This document shows, piece by piece, positions 35,006-45,270 of a stretch of 64,000 nt of DNA. The translations under genes and the position numbers were made by a program. The notes beneath the pieces are model-generated. The model searched no databases. It had not been told where the DNA came from and saw only the letters and a list, made by a program, of their open reading frames with translations. This DNA is from Cystobasidiopsis lactophilus (lineage: Eukaryota; Basidiomycota; Agaricostilbomycetes; Agaricostilbales; Chionosphaeraceae), in NCBI GenBank assembly GCA_001599975.1, contig BCIO01000002.1, positions 558,001-622,000 on the forward strand, given 5' to 3'. Position 1 is the first letter of the stretch, and the number at the start of each line of letters is the position of its first letter.

Positions 35006-37374
35006 ATGAGTGCCACAACTACTCCTCCTTCGCGTCATGCTCTGCTTCGACTCCATTCGCCGCTGTTCCAAGTCATCGTGTCCGGCATGGCCATCGCACT
35101 CCTGCCCGGTATTTTCACTGCGCTGAACGCTCTGGGAGCTGGAGGAGGTCAAGCCACGTCTCTTATCACTGCACAAAACACCAACTCTATCATCTGTGAG
35201 ACCTTATCACATGCCTTTGATTTGTCTGTCTGCAAGTTCCTGACCTCTATCTGCCTTCAGATTCGATTTACACTTTTACGTGCGTGACGGTCGCGACCCG
35301 ACATCGTAGTGATACCCAATTGCGGAATACACAGGGCCTTCTTCTGCTCGGTTGGCCTCAACACAATCGGTCCACGCTGGACGCTGCCCATTGGAGGCCT
35401 GGGCTACCCTCTCTATCAAGGCGCTTTTTGGTACTTTGGGGAGACCGGAAATGGTAAGCTTCTGCTCCTGTCAATGCCAGACACCGCCGCTAACCGCTGA
35501 GGAGATTGCAGTTTGGTTTCCCTACCTCGCCGGTAAGCATCAGAATGTAACCTTTAAGGATTCTTTCTCATGCCAAGAAACTACCCAGGCGTCATACTGG
35601 GCCTCTCTGCCGGCTGGCTGTGGAGCAGCGGAGTGAGTCGCCCCCGCAAGCACCATATGCTCGCCCTGACCCTGATCGCGTTTCCAGCCATATGTCGCTA
35701 TAGCATACTCCACTGAGTCCAATCGTGGCCGATATATTGGGTTGCAGCTGGGCATAGGCGCCAGCGGCGCCGTCTTGGGATCGGTACGAGTTCACTTGCT
35801 TGTACCGCGGTGCCTCCGTCCTAAGTGCCAACCAGATCATTGGCCTCGGACTCTCCCTCAACGAATCCGTTTCAGGCGTTCCCAACTCGGTTTACATTGC
35901 CTTTGTCATCATGTACGTGGCTGCTGTTACAGCTATTCTGCGTGGACTCACGCTGCGCTTCATGCAGCAACTGTATCGCTATTGTCGGAGCTGCCCTTCT
36001 CCTCGTGGACCCTTCCACTGTGATCCGAAATGATGGAACGCACATTGCCCTCTACAAAGACAAGACAAGTGTTTGGCTCGAGGTCAAAGAGACTATCCTG
36101 CTTTTCAAGGACTGGCGTCTGGTATTGCTGCGTAGGCCACCCACCTTTCCCAGCTTCTGTTGGGTTTTCCAAAAGATAATCAATTCTGGCACAGTGCCCG
36201 TCATGTTTTCTTGCGAATTTCCGCTTTGGCTGTCCAGCGTCAACGCTACGGATTTCAACAACCGGACCAGAACGCTGCTCGGCCTCATCTACAGCATTGC
36301 GCAAGTCATTGGCGCATTTTGGCTGGTCCCTGTGCTGGATGCTAGTCGCTTCACTCGCAGGACGCGCGGCATGATTGCCATCGCTCTTCAGACAGTCGTG
36401 GTATGTCAATGGCGCTTACAATTTCGTTAGACACGGCACATTCTAACCTAAGCCCTTCAGATATTTGCAGTGAGCACCACATCATACCTCGTCGCAGATA
36501 AGTCCCTTACGAACTCTTCAGACCTACCTGGGCTTCTTGGGCTGGACGGTTGGCCGACCGGTTCTTGACAGACATGTGCTCGGCCCTGCTTACGGTGAGA
36601 CACCTTTGTCCGTACTCATCATTCCAATGCTCAAAGTCGCCTGGTAGACTGGACCGATGGTGCCTCGTTTGGTGGTTTCCTTGGTGCGGTCGCCCTTGTG
36701 CCTTCTTCTGAGGTGCGCTTACAAGTCCGTTCGCCACAGTCGTATATCTGCTGGCTGGCATGATCTATTTCTCTTATCCCATGTGGTGAGACAAGCATTG
36801 ACTGCTGTCTCTTCGAACTCTGGCTAATCGAAACCTCAGCATCATGTGGATCCTGGCTACTCGCACCAACTCTCCTCGCAAGCTCGCTCGACTCAACTCG
36901 GTCTTCAAAGGTCTTACCGCAGCGGGAATCTGTGGTGCGTCCCTTTCTATCGACGTTTTGAGAAAACGCGGCTCATCGAATGACCGACGTACGACAGTTG
37001 TGCTAGATAAGTCTAAGCGGCCTTCGTCAACAACACCAGGGTCTAACAAAGGTCCGGTTATACGCACAGATGGTGTCCTTCCCAGCTTCCGCATCGAGAT
37101 GGGCTACACTCTGGCGATCCAAGGCGCCGGATCTCTCATCCTCATGTGGATGGCGTCGGAGATCAAGGATAGCACCTACTTGCAAGTTTCTTCTCTTCCC
37201 ATCAAACGAAAAGGATCTTTTCTCACCGTGGGTCACTATAGCACTGAGGATGAAGTCATTGTCCCTATCGCCGTCGTCGAGCGCGAGATGGAGGTTGATC
37301 CAGCTTTGGCTCAACACGAGAACGAGCTGCACCATCAACTCGCTGCTGAGACCAGCGAGAAGGCATCCGCCTAA
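35006..37374 (+). CDS. UNC93-like major-facilitator membrane protein
   Basis: Exons: 35006-35195, 35261-35279, 35335-35453, 35512-35532, 35589-35632, 35688-35783, 35836-35912, 35968-36131, 36195-36400, 36461-36469, 36522-36594, 36648-36683, 36740-36785, 36840-36934 and 36998-37374; 523 residues. Twelve or so hydrophobic segments are seen. Typical fungal UNC93-like phrases are GMAIALLPGIFTALNALGAGG, GPRWTLPIGGLGYPLYQGAF, YSTESNRGRYIGLQ and DWTDGASF. The protein is a polytopic membrane protein related to MFS transporters; substrates of fungal members are poorly known. It is divergent from the Zn2Cys6 gene and shares its motif-bearing promoter, so it probably moves the cluster's substrate or product. 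Exon 10 has only 9 nt and several others are 19-21 nt. Confidence 0.85.
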
Positions 37375-38103
37375 GGGCTCTATTGTTTTCAAATGGCTGC
37401 CCCAAATAGGGCACTTGGCATCCTAGGTTTCTTGTGTGATACTTGTCGAAAATACTTGGGCAGCTGGTGAAGACCAGTCTTTGTTGTAGGAGGCTTGAAA
37501 TTTCAGTCAATATGAAGTAACCTGTGTGCCATTCAGCCTGAGACGCCACCCAACTGTTGAAAGGCTTGAAATTCCGCGGACAGTGGCAACTGCCCTCGTT
37601 CTTCTCCCTCTATCGAACCTCGCTCTTGTTATCGCTCGCAGTTGTTGTGGACAGTGCATTTCAATGCACTTCTCTCGCGAAGAGAGCTAGAACCTCTGAA
37701 CACTTAACGGAGTGTGTCACCAGACAGCGACTTCCTGCTTTGACTTGAACTCGTGAAGGAGACTTGCGTCCCTTCTTCTTCGACAGTGCAACACGTTAAT
37801 CTTCCCGCGAGGCGTAATGCTGACTGCGATTCGGATGCTCGCGACTGCCATTGACCGCTTCCCAGCTTAAGACGGTGTGGCCCGCCGAAAATTCTGCCAT
37901 CTGGCTTATCGCACATCCTGGCCTGGTCTTGCGTTGCATTACGAAGATGAAAAGATCTGCATCATTTTGATCGCGGAAATACGAGCTGGCTTACAAACGC
38001 TTCCCTGCTTTGCCGCCACCGGCCGGCGAATGGGTAGGGCCACCGTCCGCCGGCCTGGGATTTAGCTCCAAGCTATTCCTGTCTTGCTACGGCGTCCATC
38101 ACA
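37375..38103. promoter_or_regulatory. Upstream region of MDR reductase gene
   Basis: CCGGCGAA at 38023-38030 lies 74 bp before the reductase start, with an adjacent CGCCGG near 38048. No gene seen. Confidence 0.5.
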
Positions 38104-39639
38104 ATGAATCTGCCTAATAGCACGAAGCAATACCTCCTCGACGTCCTGCCGACTGGGGACTGCATTCCTCCGGGGCAGCCCGGCGCAACTTGGCGGCTCG
38201 TCGAAACGCCGCTGGCCGACCTGAAGGCTGGACAGTTGCTTCTGAAGACGATCTACATCTCCAACGACCCGGCTCAGCGCGGATGGCTATACGAAGGCTA
38301 CGATCCTCATGCATATAGGCCTCCCATTCAAGTTGGAACTGTGATGGAAGGCACGACGTAAGCCACGGTCGTTGACTATTCGGAGCCTTTCAAAGCCATG
38401 AATGCCACACAGGAATATCTATACCGTCTTGGCCTCGAAATCTTCCAAGTTCACGGAGGGCTCGTTGGTCCGTGAGTCGAAGTTTTCTCGGCTTGCTTGA
38501 TCACCCTCAACTTTCGTTGTGCGACAAGTCGGCCCAGGACTTTGGACCGAGTTCCTGATCGTAGAAGACACTACCACCAGTCTGGAGGCCATTTCTGGAT
38601 TGGATGGCATCCCTGTCTCCGCCCTGATTGGAGCGCTCGGCTTTCCCGGCTTGACTGCGTGTACGTGATTGTTAACTGGATTGTCCTTCCATTCTCACCA
38701 TTTTTACAGACTACGGCTTGAAGTCCGTGCTGGACCTTCAACCGGGACAGTCGATTCTGGTGTCTGGCGGTGTGCTTCCTTGCTGACCTCTTGCCAGGGG
38801 CGTTAGCTGACTTATGGCCGTCACTAGCTGCTGGCGCCACAGGCAATGTGGTAGGCACTTCTACACTATTGCAACAGCATGTGCTATATTTCCGCTTCCC
38901 AGGTCGTCCAATTGGCCAAGAAGGTGTTCGGAGCCTCAAAAGTCGTGGCCGTCGCCGGGTCTGACCAGAAGTGCGAATTCCTTCGCTCCATCGGAGCCGA
39001 CGAAGCTGTGTGAGAATTTTCCCCTCTGCATGACATACGACTGCTATTGAGACTTCGCGTGCAGGAACTACAAGTCGGCGAGTTTTGCTGAGGAGTTGAC
39101 CAAAGTGAGAGGCCCGCTGTGCGAGACAGGAAGCCCCAGGCTGAGCGTCCGTACAGGCCTGTGGCGGTCAGATGGACACTGCATACGACAACGTTGGGCA
39201 CGACATGCTCGATACCATGATCATGCAAATGAAGCCAGGTGGAGTGTGAGCTTGCATCTCCACGATGTGACGAGGGCGCTGACCCCTGTCGCCGTCCTCA
39301 GTATCGCTCTTTGTGGAGCTATTGCAGGCTATAACAGCAGCAATGCTACCACACTTCAAAACTTCTTGACGGTTATTCTCGCCCGCCTCAACCTCAAAGG
39401 TGGATTGTTGCAAGTGTTACACATCATGCGAAGGCTGACTTCGAGCAGGCTTCCTGGTGCTGGATTATGATCTTGACGCTGGTCGTAAACAGCTAGCCGA
39501 CTACATCAAGCAGGGCAAGCTGCAAGTAGATGGCGCCGAAACGATCGTTGATACGCCCTTTGAAGGTGTGCCCGACACATTTTTGCGGCTCTTCAGCGGG
39601 GGGAATGTTGGGAAGTTAGTTACGAAGATCGTCGATTAG
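38104..39639 (+). CDS. NADP-dependent MDR reductase (alkenal/prostaglandin reductase type)
   Basis: Exons 38104-38357, 38413-38471, 38529-38660, 38710-38769, 38828-38850, 38903-39009, 39065-39104, 39157-39245, 39302-39399 and 39449-39639; 350 residues. The Rossmann motif is SGAAGATGNVVVQLAK, followed by VVAVAGSDQKCEFLRSIGAD. The front has the family phrase ISNDPAQRGWL, and the 3' part CGAIAGYN. The catalytic-zinc ligands of alcohol dehydrogenase are absent, as expected for the LTB4-dehydrogenase/double-bond-reductase branch. It reduces C=C bonds next to carbonyls (or oxidises the corresponding alcohols) with NADP(H) in the cytosol. Its place before the Baeyer-Villiger enzyme suggests it prepares a ketone. 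Exon 5 is 23 nt. Confidence 0.9.
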
Positions 39640-40121
39640 CCCCAGCTGCCACTGATGACCATATGTGTCTTGACGCGGCCCATTTTCGCCACTTGCCCAA
39701 GTTGCCCCTCCTCTCTGAACTAGCGCCGCTCCCAATTTCTTCGCTCATGCCTATGTTTCCGATTTTCCTTTATCATTGTCTCTGATCCTGCTGTAACCGG
39801 AGACTGAGAAGGCAATGTTTGAGTTACATTGCCTCAAATCCGCCTTCGCCGGCCAAAGCGCCACGAAATTTGGCCGGGCCAGCTGTTGATTATGGGGGTG
39901 TTCGCACGAGGTGTTAATCATCGTTTTTGCACGCCTACGATCGCACGGGTCGCCAAAGACGGCAGCCGGCCAAAGCTCTGCAACTTGGTGCGCACCGGTG
40001 ACCGGCCATCCGGCGAACTGCAACTGCCTCCTAGAAAGCCTTGATTATCATGATTTGTGCAAATCCAACGACCTGCTATAGCAGCTTCCAACTTCTCTCC
40101 TTCCTTTGACGAACAGAAGCA
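39640..40121. promoter_or_regulatory. Upstream region of the monooxygenase gene
   Basis: TTCGCCGG at 39845-39852 and CCGGCGAA at 40010-40017 flank other GGCCGG-rich sequence upstream of ATG 40122. No gene seen. Confidence 0.55.
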
Positions 40122-43041
40122 ATGGCTGCTGCCCTGCCGTTGGTGGTGGAAGCCGTAATGGCGACTTCCGGGTAGGCAATGCCAGCACTCTGGACTCAAG
40201 TGATTGCGCATCTCAAGCTTTCCAAAGAACGCAAACGAAGACCTGTCTACCAACTGCCAGCAAGATTCACCCGGATGTGGACATTGAGCTCGTCCGAAGT
40301 GCTATCGATTCGTCTAACTTGAATGCTTTACGCATGGCTCTCTATCAGGTAAACAAATGACCAGATGAGATTTAGTTGTCTCTAATCGCTCTGCCCCAGG
40401 CCACCCGCAAGGAGGAGCTTTTGAACGTCAAGCTGGTGGCCGTCAACATCCGAGGTTTGCTCCTTTCATCCGGATCCCGTTGCGTTTGCTCCACTGACCT
40501 GCCTTATAGGAGGAGCTACCTATAGCTACGCTGTCGATCCGGCGAATGAGCACATCGTTAAGGAAATCGCTGTTGACTATCTTAGCCAACCTGGTCGCTC
40601 TGCATCTTCGCCCCTCACCAAACCCGAGGCCTTGGACATGATCACCAAGTTTGTCGACGAGCCCATTCCTGAAAAATTGTGTGAGCGCTTACACCCTGAG
40701 TGGATCTCTCGCTCCTGATTTTCTGAACGATGTTCTGCAGTGACTTTTTGTCTGGAAGAGCTGGGACTGGCAGAATTCCCAGTCCAAGCTAATTGGTCAG
40801 CCAAGCCTCCAGCTACCGAGTCTCTCAAGAATTTCAAGGTGTAAGCTTGTCATACCCAGCCGTGTCCGATCCGGCCCAATGACTTGCAAACGCAGGGCCA
40901 TCATTGGTGGCGGCATGACGGGAATGGCCTCCGCCATGCAGCTCAAGCGCTTGGGAATTCCCTGGATGATCGTCGAACGCCAAGAGGGCTTCGGAGGAAC
41001 CTGGCTGCAACACAACTATCCCGAATGTCGTGTGGAGTGAGTTGGCCTTCTCACGATAAGCTGCTGTAGTTGACAAGTCTGGGTGAATAACAGCACTCCC
41101 AGTCATTTCTTCCAATATAAGTCCGAGTCGCACACGTGGAGCGAATGGTTCGCCTCAAGCCAAGAGTGAGAGATCAATGCCCGTGTCTGTTGGGCGAGTG
41201 AACTGACTGGAACCCTGCCCAGGAACTGTGCTTACCTTCACTCTGTTGCTGCCAAGCATAATCTCGACGCCAACTTGCTGTCGAACCGAGAAGTTTTCCA
41301 GTGCGAGTGGAAAGAGGACAAGGCCAAATGGCTGCTTTCCATGCGAAACGTGAAGACCGGCGCCATCGAGACGACTGAAGCAGACGTCATTTTCAGGTGA
41401 GTTCGAGCTAGTTGCGGCGTTTTCTTCAGCGGTTGATAAAGGTTCGACACGAAGTGCTGTCGGTAAGCTGCCATCCGACCGTACGCCCTTCGTCTGATTG
41501 AAGCGTCTCTCTAGGGCCCTTCTCCCACCCAAAAGCTATCAACATACCTGGCTGGGAATCTTTTAAAGGCCAGATTTTGCGGCCTTCCTCTTGGGACCAA
41601 TCCTTTGACGCCACTGGCAAGCGAATCGCGTGTATCGGAACGGGTGAGATTGCTTTCGTTTTAGTGAGACAAGTCGCTCAAATGTTAATGGCAGGATCGA
41701 CTGGAGTACAGCTTGCTCCATCGTTGGCCAAAGTGGCTAGTGCCTTGGACGTCTACATGCGCTCGCCCAGTTGGGTCATGAAAATGCCCTTGTACAAAGA
41801 GAAGATCGATGGCCCATCTCAATGGCTCCTTGACAACATGCAAGTCACTCAGACTCAAAAAAACATTAACGCCCTCGTCTCATCTTTCTTGCAGGCCTAA
41901 CTATCAAAAGTGGTGAGTTGTTGACCCTGGTCACCGCGCCTTCGGAGGCCTGATGCCGTGTAGGTATACGTTGAATGTTTCCATCGTGGCCAATTTGGTG
42001 AGCAGGACTTTCCTGACACGCTCGTCCGGGTCCGGGGCTAAGGAGCTCAATAGGTGGAACGCCTTCAATCGGTCGATAAGGAGTGGCAGGCCAAAGGTGG
42101 CCTCATCTCGGAAGGCAACGACAGGGTGCGACAAGAGCTCCTTGACTATATCAACGAGGAGTGCCCCCGCTACGCCAAAGAGCTCGTCCCGAGGCACGCT
42201 CCACTCACTCGGCGCTTAGTCGTTGACAATGGTGAGTATCATGGGACCACACCTGCAAGCAGCCCAATTCATATTGCCGTCTTTAGGGTTTTACAAGATG
42301 CTCAACGAAGAAGAACACGTTGGGCTGGTCACTGAAGACATCGCTTGCTTCAACGAGAAGGGCATCGTCACCAAATCGGGCATCCAGCGCGACTACGACG
42401 CCATTGTCGTTTCGGTTGGGTTCGACGTCGACTTCGGTTTTGCCAAGGGCACCAAGTACATTGGGCGCCACGGCGCCACCTTTGACGAGCAGTGGGCGAA
42501 GGATGGCCCCCGCGGCTACAAGGGCCTGTCGTTCCCGAACTTCCCCAACTTTATCGCCAGCATGGGACCCAACGGTAACGCTCCTGCAATCTTGTGCATC
42601 GGCAAGTGGCTGATATTGGGCGTGTCAGGTGGTCCTCGTGGTGGCGGATTCTACACGCAAGTGTTTCCTGCCTAAGTCTTCGCCGTCTCTTGGCACTAAC
42701 AGACGACGCACAGCTGGAGCGAGGCGTGGGGCAGGTACAGCGCCAACGCTGTGGTCGATCTCATCGAGTCGGGCAAAAAGACGGTCGAGGTGAAGCCCGA
42801 AGTCTTCAGCGCCTATCAAACCCAGGTTCGGACTTTTGCTCTCGTAGGCAGCTTTTGATGACACAGGGTTCTTCTCTGTTTGCAGATTGATCCGCGTTAC
42901 GACCAATACGTGTGGAACACCACCGGCCGCGGGCTCTTCGTCAACAAATGGGGCCGAGTCGGCGGCTTGACCAGCTTCCCGACCGCCGAGTTCTTGGCCA
43001 GCATCATCAAGCCAGACCCCAAGGACTTCAACTACGCCTAG
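40122..43041 (+). CDS. Baeyer-Villiger monooxygenase, 4-hydroxyacetophenone-monooxygenase-like
   Basis: Exons: 40122-40171, 40228-40348, 40400-40454, 40510-40680, 40741-40840, 40896-41036, 41094-41165, 41223-41396, a provisional 41442-41458, 41515-41643, 41695-41839, 41895-41912, 41964-41997, 42054-42231, 42287-42574, 42629-42656, 42714-42825 and 42886-43041; about 660 residues. A helical N-terminal extension of about 140 residues precedes the FAD motif AIIGGGMTGMASAM, as in HAPMO-type enzymes. FGGTWLQHNYPECRVDTPSH and the NADP motif IGTGSTGVQLAP follow. The BVMO fingerprint reads FKGQILRPSSWD, with Arg for the usual His. Introns 41840-41894 and 42657-42713 look GC-AG (donors AT|GCAAGT and AC|GCAAGT). 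It should insert oxygen beside a ketone using NADPH and O2. The splice pattern at 41397-41514 is unsettled. Confidence 0.88.
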
Positions 43042-43178
43042 CGCTTTCCCGTCCTCTGTTCCCTTCCGCGAACCTTCTCTTGGTGCCCGGAGGCGACTTA
43101 GAGGGGGGTGGCGGGCTTGAGCTCAGGTGCTGCTTGGGCATTTGTGCTGCTCGGGCGGATAAGAATGGAGATAGTAAT

Positions 43179-44247
43179 CTAGATTGAATGCAATGCTATC
43201 CATGTTTCACGCGAAGAAGGGTGGGCGGCTAGGTCAATGGGCTCCCAAGTTTCCCGCTCGAAGCGTTGCTGCAAGCACAATGGCAATATGGGAATTAGAT
43301 CACATAGAGTACCACTGAGCGCTCACCTTGCTCTCCATCGACTTGAAACGAGGGCAAAAGGGTGCAAAGGAGCGGATCGGACCTTGACGACTCTTCTTCG
43401 CCGGACTGTGAGAGCCAAGAATACTCCCAAATGAGCTCTTTTCGAAGCACATACTGTAAAGGCAGTCCTCACCTAACACGACCTTGAAACAGCCAGTCAA
43501 AATTCCGCCAGGCCAAGTGACGCAACTGCGAAGCTCGGTGACGGCGAATGAACATCACATCGAACGCACATTTGCCGTCCTTCGGACTCACTGTTGCTAC
43601 AACAAAGTCGAAGAAGAAGAGGAAGGGGAATCGAAAAGCAGGGAATCTGTGAGCGCCCGTCGCTGGTATGAGTGTTGGCCACACTCTCAGGGTATGGATC
43701 CGCGGCTCACCTATTGCACCTCTTCCCACTTCCCATCCACTTCAACTTCAACCCCGAAGCACGAGCATAGCAGTTGTAATCTAATTTGTTGGACCTGTAA
43801 GGACGCCAACACGAAGTTGATGAGCTCTTTCGAATCTTCAAAGAAGCTCATAAGGTATTCAAGGCATCCTCACCTGCTAGTGCCAAAGCCAAGGCCGAGA
43901 AGAAGTTCAGAGTGGATAGTGGAGGTCGGGAAGGGTGATGAGGGTATCGAAAAACTGTGAGCGCCCATTCGCGATTTATAACCTTTCTCGAAAGGATAGG
44001 TGCGACGGCTCCTCACCTGGAAGACGAAAAATTGCAAAAGAAAGCATCAAGAAGGCGAGCGAGGAGGAGTTGCCATTGGAAGCTGTAAGAAAAAGGTCAA
44101 AGGTCATGAACTTCCGACGAAGCACATGAGGTAAAAGGCCAATTCCTCACCTTTCCCATCCATTGCCCGAAACCACAAAGCACACAGAAAAAAACAACAA
44201 GACAACAAATAGCCCCAGCCGAATCTGTCGGGACTCGGGCTAGCCAT
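43179..44247 (-). CDS. Unrecognised multi-exon protein behind RPB4
   Basis: Seven exons, 44247-44151, 44082-44017, 43954-43874, 43780-43711, 43646-43473, 43405-43327 and 43268-43179, join in phase to 218 residues. All six introns start GTGAG. The protein begins MASPSPDRFGWGYLLSCCFF, with two or three hydrophobic N-terminal stretches. It then has FLFFFDFVVATVSPKDGKC and a basic C-terminal half (FIRRHRASQLRHLAWRNFDW). I do not recognise a family. The exon 3/4 intron (93 nt) used an inner acceptor, because the nearer one gives a stop. The start lies 52 bp after the RPB4 stop on the same strand, with a GTGAG...AAG intron-like sequence between. It could be a downstream gene or a dicistronic partner, or the pattern could be decayed sequence. 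Confidence 0.45.
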
Positions 44248-44299
44248 GAACCTCTTGTTCAAAGCACATGAAAGGTAGGCGCCATCCTCACCTCCCCTT

Positions 44300-45000
44300 C
44301 TAAGCCTTGTACGCCTTTTGAGTGGACAACTCGTCCAGCGCGCTCTGCAAATCTTCATCCTGCACCTTTCCCGCCAGACTGTCCGTTTCTTCCAACGTCA
44401 GCTCAACCAGTGGTGGGCTCAGGGAAGGCGAAAACGGACCTGGGGATGAGCGCTTTGGCTTCCTCGGCGGTCTCCGGGCACAGGTTGACCAGCTGGGTCA
44501 CTTCGAAGGATTGGACTTGGGGTAGGCCGCCAAAAATTCTGTGCAAAGGTTCATCACAATGTGTCAGTTTGGGGAAGTTGTCTCCCCCCTTGGACTGAGA
44601 GCGGGAAAAGTGGCACAACGCACTGCCGGACCGCGTAGATCTGTTCTGAGTCGGTGAAGCGCGCAAAGTTCAAGACGTATTCCTCAGTCTTTTTGAACAC
44701 TCTGTTTCGAGGCCGACAATCGTCATCAGCCTATGTTTTTTAAGGCTAGGGTTAAGGACGGCGACTCAACGCATTGTCGCCCCGGTCTCGAGATTGCTCC
44801 ATGCGCTGGTTGTCGAGCAGGATCTTGACTTCGGACACGGACAGCGGGCCGGCGTCCGCGAATTCTGTGGGTGGCCCGGGGGCGCTGAGAGATGGATCTC
44901 TAGGCTGCGGGGGCTCGAACGCACCTCGACCCAGCTTGAGCTGTGCGGCATCCTCGACGTCTTGGGCTGCCACGTTATGGCGGGCTGCGAGGGAGGACAT
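44300..45000 (-). CDS. RPB4: RNA polymerase II subunit Rpb4
   Basis: Exons 45000-44771, 44701-44624, 44538-44440 and 44378-44300; 161 residues. The Rpb4 core is plain: LSVSEVKILLDNQR, then VFKKTEEYVLNFARF, then the signature LVNLCPETAEEAKALIPSL. The end is DEDLQSALDELSTQK. Introns are 61-85 nt, GT-AG. Rpb4 pairs with Rpb7 as the stalk of RNA polymerase II and acts in transcription initiation and mRNA decay. It is divergent from the membrane/coiled-coil gene (270 bp between starts). The junction SL|AGKVQDEDL was fixed by matching the family phrase, because a nearer acceptor would give an unlikely 22-nt intron. Confidence 0.95.
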
Positions 45001-45270
45001 TTTTCACGAAAGTCGGCCGGTGTGGTTGCTCTCGGGTTGCGCTCGCAGGAGACCAAGCAGGAGTGCGCAGGCCGGGAGTGGCTTTTGGCCAGGGTCTTTT
45101 GACAAGCAGTTGTAACGCTAGAACTGAAGCCAAACAACAACAACCAGCAGCAGCAGTGAGACTTTGACAGCGAGACCTGAGGCAGCTGAGCACGATTGAT
45201 GGTCGCTCTCCAACCTTCGTTCCGCCCACTCCGCCCACTCTTGACAGCAAACAGTGACAAGCAGCAGTGA

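Noticed and set aside
41397-41514. Single 118-nt intron in the monooxygenase gene
   Set aside because: It breaks the frame into PFSHPKAINIPG; a 17-nt exon at 41442-41458 keeps frame and was preferred, though provisionally.
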